The translations under genes and the position numbers were made by a program. From contig NZ_PYAX01000004.1 of the NCBI RefSeq assembly GCF_003014735.1, forward strand, positions 310,001 to 374,000: DNA of 64,000 nt. Direction: 5' to 3'. Positions 58,473 to 64,000 of the stretch are shown here, one piece after another (the stretch's first letter is position 1; each line of letters begins with the position of its first letter). The notes under the pieces were generated by a model. It did not search any database, was not told where the DNA came from, and worked only from the letters and a program-made list of their open reading frames with translations. Source of the DNA: Saccharothrix carnea (GTDB lineage Bacteria > Actinomycetota > Actinomycetes > Mycobacteriales > Pseudonocardiaceae).

Positions 58473-58519
58473 GCCGTCCCGGTACCCCGAACGGGCCGGC
58501 GCCAACCGGAGCAGCCCGC

Positions 58520-58618
58520 GTGTCCGGCTTCGGACCCCGACTCCGGACAACAGGACACGTTGTCCGGACGTTGTCCGGAGGATGAACGCCGGTCACGAAA
58601 ACTCTCCTGTCCGGAGGG
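58520..58618. promoter_or_regulatory. Array of TGTCCGGA motifs upstream of the ABC exporter operon
   Basis: TCCGGACAAC (58542-58551) faces two tandem copies of GTTGTCCGGA (58559-58568 and 58570-58579). Further TGTCCGG copies occur near 58521 and 58608. A -10-like TACCGT precedes GTG 58640 by about six bases (leaderless). The array is the likely binding region of the operon's regulator. Confidence 0.65.
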
Positions 58619-58639
58619 ATCGCCGGTTACCGTGCGCAG

Positions 58640-61102
58640 GTGCAGATCCCGTGGCGAGCCGCACCGCGCGCGGCCCTGTCGAGTCCGCTGACGTTGCTGG
58701 TCAGCGTGGTCACCGCGCTGTTGTTGAGCTTCGTGGTGGCCGCCGCCGTGCTGCACTCGGCCGCCTCCGGCAGCGCCGCGGTCGACTACCAGCGGGAGCG
58801 GCTGTGCGAGGAGGCGTTGCACCCGTCGCTGGAGGCCACCGGCATCCCGCACGAGCACGTCGCCGGCAAGATCCAGGCGGTCAGGGAGGCGGTGCCGCAC
58901 CATGAACCGCTGATCGGCACCTACGTCCGCGAGCAGCGCGCCGACTTCGGCGGCCTGCCGACCGAGGCCAAGTTCGGCTACCGGCCCGGCGCCACCGACC
59001 ACCTCCAGGTGCTCGAAGGCGGCGCCAAGGACGGCCTGTGGGTGCCGAAGAGCATCGCCGACACCATCGGCCTGGAGCTGGGCGGGCGCGGGATGGGCGG
59101 CAGGCTGCCACCGGTGACCGCGATCTACGCCGACCAGATCGACCCGCTGCCCGAGTGGTGGTGCTCCGAACGCCACTTCGTCATACCCAACGTGCTCGAC
59201 CGCGACGAGCTGGCGACCGGCGTGGTGTGGATGCCCAGCGCGGAGTCGTTCGCCGCGCTGCCGCCCGAGATCGCCGGCGTGACCGACATGAGCGTGCGGT
59301 TCCCGGCCGACGTGCCGCGCACGGTGGACGAGGCCGCGGCCCTGCTCGCCGAGGGCACCGCGCGCGTCGCCCCGCTCACCGGCGACTACAACCGGGTGGT
59401 CTCGCCGCTGGTCCTGCCGGTGGAGAACGCCAGGCAGACCGTGGCGAACGTGCGCTCCGCCGTCCTCGGCCTCACCCTGATCAGCCTGCTCATCGGCTTG
59501 GCGGGCGTCGCCACGGTGACCGTGCAGTGGGCGCAGCGGCGCCAGTCGGAGCTGCGGCTGCTGTGGGTGCGCGGCGCCGGGCCGCTCGCGCTCGGCGGCC
59601 GTGGCGTGCTGGAACTGGGCCTGCCGCTGGTGGTCGGCGGCGCGCTCGGGTTCGGCACGGCCCGCTTGCTGCTGCCCGTTTACGCACCTTCGGAGGTGCT
59701 GCCGCCGGGCACCACCACGACGGCGGCGGTGGCCGTGGTGGTGGTCGTGGTGCTGAGCCTCGTGGTCACGCTCGCCACCGGAGCGTCGCGCACCCACCGG
59801 ATGTTCCAGGTCGCGGGCCGAGGCAACCGGCTGCGCAAGGTGCTCACCGCCGTGCCGTGGGAGCTGGCCACCACCGGGCTGGCGGTGTGGGCGTGGGACC
59901 GGGTGCAGCACAGCGGCCTGTCCACCACCACGAAGGTCGGCGCCCTGCCGCGCATCGACGCCGCCGCGCTGGCGTTCCCGTTGCTGGTCGTGCTCACCGC
60001 GGCACTGGTGACGGCACGCCTGGCGCGGTGGGCGCTGGCCGCGTCGCACCGGGCGGAGCTGTGGTCGACGCCGGCCGCGCAGCTGGCGATCCGGCGGCTC
60101 GCGGCGGGCGCCGGGCCGGTGACCGGTGTGCTGCTGGTGGGTGTGCTGGCGGTCGGCACCATGGCGGTCGGCACCGCCATCGCCGGGTCGCAGGAGACCG
60201 CGTTGGAGGTGAAGTCCGGCATGTACACGGGTGCGAACAGCTACGCCCAGATCCCGTCGGAGGTCACCGAGCTGCCGGCGGCGTTGCGCGGGAACTCCAC
60301 CATCGTGGGTTTCGTCAAGCAGTACGACCGCACGGCGCTGGTGGTCGACCCGAGGACGTTCCGCGACGGCGCGTTCCCGTTCGAGATCGACCCGGCGCTG
60401 CTGGACGAGCCGCTGCGGGTGGGCAACGTGCCGCGCCGCGAGGTGCGACTGCCCGGGTTGCCGCCGATCGCGCCGACCGCCTGGGTGCCGACGTTCCCGA
60501 AGCTGGGCACGGCGGGCTGGGTGGTGCCGGTCGACCGGATCTCCGACCGCGACGAGGTCGGCTCCTGGTACGTGTGGTCGAGCAGGCCGTTGGCCGAGGT
60601 GACCGCGGCCCTGTCGGCGGACGGCGTGAAGCTGTCGCGCAACCTCGACGAGAAGAGCAGGGCCGTGCAGGGCCTGCCGTTCCTGACGATCCAGTGGACG
60701 TTCGGGTTCGTCACGGCGCTGGGCGCGGTGCTGGCGGTGGTGGCGTCGATCGCGCTGCTGCTGGCGGTCGAGGTGCGGCGGCGGCAGAACGCGCTGTCCG
60801 GCGCGTTCAGCACCCGGATGGGCCTGCTCCCGGCCGCGATGCTGCGCAGCCACCTGCTGGAACTGGGCGCGGTGGCGGGTGCGGCGGTGCTGGTCGGCCT
60901 GGCCGCGAGCGCGGTCAGCAGCGGCTTCACCGTGCCGAAGCTGGATCCCGCGCCACGGCTCACCCCGGGCCCGCAGGTGCCCGACGTCCTGCCGCTGCTG
61001 GTGACGACGGCGGTGGGGAGCGTGCTGGTGGTGCTGGTGGCGGCGTGGATCGCGGTGCGCGCGGTGCGTTCGGCGAAGATCGGAGAGCTGATCCGTGGGT
61101 GA
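58640..61102 (+). CDS. ABC transporter permease, FtsX/MacB-like
   Basis: An 820-residue permease with about ten membrane helices in FtsX-like arrangement: an N-terminal helix (LLVSVVTALLLSFVVAAAVL), an extracytoplasmic domain of about 230 residues, a first FtsX cluster (LGLTLISLLIGLAGVATVTV to VVVVVVLSLVVTL), a second extracytoplasmic domain (about residues 520-680) and a last FtsX cluster (FGFVTALGAVLAVVASIALL onward). It has two FtsX units in one chain. It is translated from GTG 58640 and overlaps the first ATPase gene by eight bases. Two different ATPases follow. Export of lipids, peptides or lipoproteins is possible. Confidence 0.88.
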   Translation: MQIPWRAAPRAALSSPLTLLVSVVTALLLSFVVAAAVLHSAASGSAAVDYQRERLCEEALHPSLEATGIPHEHVAGKIQAVREAVPHHEPLIGTYVREQRADFGGLPTEAKFGYRPGATDHLQVLEGGAKDGLWVPKSIADTIGLELGGRGMGGRLPPVTAIYADQIDPLPEWWCSERHFVIPNVLDRDELATGVVWMPSAESFAALPPEIAGVTDMSVRFPADVPRTVDEAAALLAEGTARVAPLTGDYNRVVSPLVLPVENARQTVANVRSAVLGLTLISLLIGLAGVATVTVQWAQRRQSELRLLWVRGAGPLALGGRGVLELGLPLVVGGALGFGTARLLLPVYAPSEVLPPGTTTTAAVAVVVVVVLSLVVTLATGASRTHRMFQVAGRGNRLRKVLTAVPWELATTGLAVWAWDRVQHSGLSTTTKVGALPRIDAAALAFPLLVVLTAALVTARLARWALAASHRAELWSTPAAQLAIRRLAAGAGPVTGVLLVGVLAVGTMAVGTAIAGSQETALEVKSGMYTGANSYAQIPSEVTELPAALRGNSTIVGFVKQYDRTALVVDPRTFRDGAFPFEIDPALLDEPLRVGNVPRREVRLPGLPPIAPTAWVPTFPKLGTAGWVVPVDRISDRDEVGSWYVWSSRPLAEVTAALSADGVKLSRNLDEKSRAVQGLPFLTIQWTFGFVTALGAVLAVVASIALLLAVEVRRRQNALSGAFSTRMGLLPAAMLRSHLLELGAVAGAAVLVGLAASAVSSGFTVPKLDPAPRLTPGPQVPDVLPLLVTTAVGSVLVVLVAAWIAVRAVRSAKIGELIRG

Positions 61103-61760
61103 GCACGTGTTGCGGCTGCGCGAGGTGGGCGTGGACTACCGCACCCCCGCCGGTGCGGTGACCGCGGTGTCGGACGTGTCGCTGGACGTGCCCGCGACGG
61201 GGTTGACGGTGCTGGCCGGGCCGTCCGGGTCGGGCAAGTCGACGTTGCTGCGGGTGTTGAGCCTGGTGGAACGGCCCACGCGCGGCGGGGTGGAGCTGCG
61301 TGGGATGGGCACGGCGCGGTTGTCGTCCGGTGCGCGGCGCAAGCTGCGGCGGCGCGATATCGCCCTGGTGCTGCAGAACCCGGCGGACAACCTGATCGGT
61401 CACCTGGACGTGGGCGACAACCTGCGGGCGGCGGCGCAGGCGGCGGGTCGGGTCGCGCGGGTGGACGAGCTGCTGGCGCAGTTGGGGCTGCCGGGCACGG
61501 CCGGGTGGAAGGTGTCGGCGATGTCGGGTGGGCAGCAGCAGCGGCTGTCGTTCGGGTGCGCGTTGGCGCGCGAGGCGACGGTCGTGCTGGCGGACGAGCC
61601 CACCTCGCAGCTGGACACGTCGTCGGCGGACCTGGTGCTGGAAACGTTGGCCGACCTGGCGCGGCGGGGCGTGCCGGTCGTGGTGGCCTCGCACGACCCC
61701 AGGCTGATCGCGCTGGCGGACACGAGGTTCGACCTGCGGAACGGGGCGTTGGCGGCATGA
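61095..61760 (+). CDS. ABC transporter ATP-binding protein (LolD/MacB type), first
   Basis: A 221-residue ABC ATPase: Walker A GPSGSGKSTLLRVL, Q-loop LVLQNPADNL, signature MSGGQQQRLSF, Walker B VVLADEPTSQLD and H-loop VVASHDPR. It pairs with the FtsX-type permease; GTG 61095 overlaps the permease stop. It overlaps the second ATPase by ATGA. Confidence 0.92.
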   Translation: MGEHVLRLREVGVDYRTPAGAVTAVSDVSLDVPATGLTVLAGPSGSGKSTLLRVLSLVERPTRGGVELRGMGTARLSSGARRKLRRRDIALVLQNPADNLIGHLDVGDNLRAAAQAAGRVARVDELLAQLGLPGTAGWKVSAMSGGQQQRLSFGCALAREATVVLADEPTSQLDTSSADLVLETLADLARRGVPVVVASHDPRLIALADTRFDLRNGALAA

Positions 61761-62455
61761 CGGACGTGGACGGCAGGGCGGACCTCGACGGCGTGACCGG
61801 CGTCGACGGCATGACGGCGTTGCGGGCGAAGGGGATCGAGCGGACGTTCCGGCACGCGAGCGGGCCGGTGCACGTGCTGCGCGGGGTCGACCTGGAGGTG
61901 GCGGCCGGTGAGCTGGTGACGTTGTCCGGACCGTCCGGGTCGGGCAAGAGCGCGCTGCTCGCGGTGCTGGCGGGGTTCGACCGGGCGGACTCGGGCGCGG
62001 TGGAGATGGCGGGCGAGGTGCTGACGTCGCCGCCGTCGTGGCGGGTGTGCGCGTTGCTGCCGCAGGCGTTGGGGCTGGCCGGTGAGCTGACGCTGGCGGA
62101 GAACGTGGCGCTGCCGATCCGGCTCGGCCGCACCGGCGGTTCCCTCGACCGGGTGACCGCGCTGCTGGACGAGCTGGGCATCGGCGAGCTGGCGCGGCGG
62201 TACCCGGCCGAGGTGTCGTTCGGGCAGCAGCAGCGGGCCGCGCTGGCCCGGGCCGTGGTCGGCGAGCCGAAGGTGCTGCTGGCCGACGAGCCGACCGCGC
62301 ACCTCGACCAGCGCAGCGCGCCCACGGCGGTGCGGGTGCTGCGGCGGGCTGCCGACGCCGGTGCGGCGGTGCTGGTCGCCACGCACCACGACGAGGTGCA
62401 CCGGGCGGCGGACCGCACGCTGGTGCTCAGCGGCGGGCGGATCTCCGTAGGATAG
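61757..62455 (+). CDS. ABC transporter ATP-binding protein, second
   Basis: A 232-residue ABC ATPase: Walker A GPSGSGKSALLAVL, Q-loop ALLPQALGLAGEL, signature VSFGQQQRAAL (SFGQQ in place of SGGQQ), Walker B VLLADEPTAHLD and H-loop VATHHDEV. The ATPases differ clearly, so they may form a heterodimer on the double FtsX permease. ATG 61757 overlaps the first ATPase stop. The altered signature may reduce ATP hydrolysis at one site. Confidence 0.92.
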   Translation: MTDVDGRADLDGVTGVDGMTALRAKGIERTFRHASGPVHVLRGVDLEVAAGELVTLSGPSGSGKSALLAVLAGFDRADSGAVEMAGEVLTSPPSWRVCALLPQALGLAGELTLAENVALPIRLGRTGGSLDRVTALLDELGIGELARRYPAEVSFGQQQRAALARAVVGEPKVLLADEPTAHLDQRSAPTAVRVLRRAADAGAAVLVATHHDEVHRAADRTLVLSGGRISVG

Positions 62456-62461
62456 GCGTCG

Positions 62462-63505
62462 ATGTCGCGCCGATCCGTGTCCGTTGCCCTGGTCTTCCCG
62501 TTGCTCGCCCTGTTGCTGCTGGTCAGCGACTCGCCGTACCCGGCGCTGCCGGGGCCGAAGCGGGACGCGCCGCGGGCCGTCGTGGCGCTCGGCGACAGCA
62601 CCATGGCCGGTGAGGGCGCCGGGTCCTACGAGCCGGGCACCAACGGCGAGAACGGCAACTGGTGCCACCGGTCGACGAAGGCGTCGGTGCACCACACGCG
62701 CGTCGAGGGCGTGGACCGGGTGTTCAACCTGGCCTGTTCCGGCGCGAACGCCGAGCAGGTCGGCCTCACCGACCAGGTGCGCAACACCGAGGGCTCGCAG
62801 GCCAGGCAGCTGGCCGCGATCGCGCGCGAGTACCGGGTGTCGGTGGTCGTGGTGGCGGTCGGCGCGAACGACGACCCGAGGTTCGCCGACGTGCTCGGGG
62901 CGTGCCTGCGGGCGTGGATCGAGCGCCGCGTGGACTGCGCGAAGGCCATGGCCGACGAGTGGAAGGCCCGGGTCGAGCGGATGACGCCGAAGGTGGAGCG
63001 CGCGCTGCGCGACGTCCGCCGGGTATTGCAGGACGAGGGCTACACGCCCCGCTCGTACACGTTGGTGCTGCAGTCCTACGCCGCGCCGGTCGCGCCGGGT
63101 CTGCCGTTCGACCTGCAGAACCTGGCCGGCTGTCCGCTGCGCACCGGTGACCTGCAGTGGGTGCGGGACGAGGCGGTCGAGCAGCTGTCGGAGGGCTTGC
63201 GGACGGCGGCGAAGGCGGCGGAGGCGCGGTTCCTCGACCTGTCGAAGGCGGGTGAGAAGCGCGAGGCGTGCACGGGTGGCGACGAGATGGACCAGGAGTG
63301 GTTCACCCGGCTCACGATCGACTTCGACGGCCTGCGGGACGAGGCACGGGCCCGGCACGCGTTGCAGGAGTCGTTCCACCCCAACGACCGGGGTTACGAG
63401 CAGTTCGGCCGGTGCATGTCGGAGTTCCTGGCCACGACGGCGCGGGAGGCGTCGTGCGTCGCCGGCGAGGACGGCAACCTCACCGCGGTGGAGGCGGAGG
63501 ACTGA
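62462..63505 (+). CDS. SGNH/GDSL-type secreted hydrolase
   Basis: A 347-residue protein with an N-terminal membrane anchor or signal (VALVFPLLALLLLV), and SGNH blocks: VVALGDSTMAGEG (Ser46), ACSGANAEQ (Gly block), VAVGANDDPRF (Asn block) and ESFHPNDRGY (Asp/His block). Four or more cysteines suggest disulfides. It is an esterase or acylhydrolase at the cell surface. It follows the second ATPase by six bases and is therefore part of the exporter operon; deacylation of the exported molecule is plausible. Confidence 0.88.
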   Translation: MSRRSVSVALVFPLLALLLLVSDSPYPALPGPKRDAPRAVVALGDSTMAGEGAGSYEPGTNGENGNWCHRSTKASVHHTRVEGVDRVFNLACSGANAEQVGLTDQVRNTEGSQARQLAAIAREYRVSVVVVAVGANDDPRFADVLGACLRAWIERRVDCAKAMADEWKARVERMTPKVERALRDVRRVLQDEGYTPRSYTLVLQSYAAPVAPGLPFDLQNLAGCPLRTGDLQWVRDEAVEQLSEGLRTAAKAAEARFLDLSKAGEKREACTGGDEMDQEWFTRLTIDFDGLRDEARARHALQESFHPNDRGYEQFGRCMSEFLATTAREASCVAGEDGNLTAVEAED

Positions 63506-64000
63506 CCAGCGCCGCGATGTCGGCCGCGGTCCAGTACGGGGTTCGGCGGGCGAGGTAGGCGGCGATCCGCTCGGCGGTCCAGCCGTGCGACTCGGCGAGG
63601 CCGGTCGCGAGCATGGTCAGGTAGTTGGCCGAGGGCTTGGTGTGCTCGACGTCGGCCGCGCTCCACGGTGCGGTGAACGTGAGCGCGGGGTGGCCGTCGT
63701 GCTCGCCGAGGTGGAGCAGCGTTTCGTAGCGGCCGGGCCCGAGGGCGTGCCTGCCGTCCGCCATCACCACGGTCAGGTCGAGGTCGGTGCCCGGTTCGCG
63801 GTACATCTCCTGGGCGGCGACGTCGGCGAACTGCGCCGTGGTGACCAGGTAGGCGCGGGCGGCGGTGGTGCCGGGCAGGTCGGGGTCGTAGAACGCGCGC
63901 CCGCCGAGCCAGACGGGCGACTCGGTGGCGAAGTAGATCCCGCCGGGCACCTCCACCGGCCTGGTCGCCAGGGGCGGGCTGGTGTCGCGGCAGCCCGGGT
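63480..64000 (-). CDS. Gamma-glutamylcyclotransferase-like protein, C-terminal part (cut by window edge)
   Basis: The frame is open to the right edge of the window and ends at 63480, 26 bases inside the end of the convergent hydrolase gene. Visible sequence: PGCRDTSPP, VPGGIYFATESPVWLGG, AFYDPDLPGTTAARAYLV and AAQEMYREPGTDLDL. It matches actinobacterial proteins that begin with a YGSN motif of the gamma-glutamylcyclotransferase-like fold (often misnamed histone deacetylase); that part lies outside. The catalytic residue cannot be seen. Confidence 0.65.
   Translation of the reverse strand, partial: PGCRDTSPPLATRPVEVPGGIYFATESPVWLGGRAFYDPDLPGTTAARAYLVTTAQFADVAAQEMYREPGTDLDLTVVMADGRHALGPGRYETLLHLGEHDGHPALTFTAPWSAADVEHTKPSANYLTMLATGLAESHGWTAERIAAYLARRTPYWTAADIAALVSPPPPPR

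Noticed and set aside
58454-60853. 799-codon open frame opposite the FtsX permease gene
   Set aside because: Composition is low-complexity Arg/His/Gln-rich; the plus-strand permease is clearly the coding frame.
1-64000. tRNA, rRNA, insertion sequences or prophage genes
   Set aside because: No cloverleaf-like segments, rRNA segments, transposase or phage structural proteins were recognised on reading the window; a covariance-model scan was not possible.

Overview
The window is about 72 to 75 percent G+C, with dense genes, GTG/TTG starts, ATGA/GTGA stop-start overlaps and many leaderless -10/ATG arrangements. Together with conservon genes, GAF-ANTAR, NB-ARC/TPR and SARP-type regulators, DUF742 and DUF6223 proteins, CebR-like and DasR-like operator sequences and rare TTA codons, this points to a filamentous actinobacterium. 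A Pseudonocardiaceae-type genome (Saccharothrix, Actinosynnema, Lentzea) is an inference, not a proof. No tRNA, rRNA, transposase, phage or CRISPR feature was seen.

Region 1 (1-7.7 kb): the start of a SARP/AfsR-type regulator running off the left edge, an NB-ARC/TPR protein, a TetR-DUF4865 pair, a PadR-HAAS membrane protein pair and an OmpR-type two-component system. Region 2 (7.7-17.6 kb) is the most distinctive part. An MIO-type aromatic amino acid ammonia-lyase with a tyrosine-type His-Leu pair diverges, across a perfect 34-bp palindrome, from a six-gene coupled operon. That operon encodes two FOXRED2-like flavoproteins, an AMP-forming ligase, an FMN alpha-hydroxy-acid oxidase, a membrane-anchored cytochrome P450 with an abnormal I helix, and a cation/proton antiporter. 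I do not recognise this set as a described pathway. Region 3 (17.7-20.2 kb) is a decaying RiPP locus: an intact 56-residue lanthipeptide-type precursor, a very strong hairpin, a broken LanB dehydratase carrying a pentapeptide minisatellite, and a shattered NB-ARC/TPR regulator.

Region 4 (20.5-28.6 kb): glutamate decarboxylase plus a P450, then a full conservon (cvnA-D) followed by a P450 pair, the first of which lacks the ExxR arginine. Region 5 (28.6-44.7 kb): small redox operons, a GlxA-type regulator, an ABC-F protein with a leader peptide, an SDR/HTH pair, NagZ next to an endonuclease/phosphatase-serine hydrolase fusion (probable muropeptide recycling), a GAF-ANTAR protein, a NarL-type two-component system, and a VOC protein divergent from an isochorismatase-like hydrolase.

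Region 6 (44.7-58.5 kb): polysaccharide degradation (GH12 endoglucanase and a secreted Cip1-like protein, both behind CebR-like boxes; CBM2-GH18 chitinase behind a DasR-like box) interleaved with a TetR-controlled oxidoreductase, a siderophore-interacting protein, a MetE-like protein, MocR/LysE remnants, a YciO protein and methionyl-tRNA synthetase with a structured leader. Region 7 (58.5-64 kb): an ABC exporter operon (FtsX-type permease, two ATPases, SGNH hydrolase) preceded by an array of TGTCCGGA motifs, and the C-terminal part of a gamma-glutamylcyclotransferase-like protein at the right edge.
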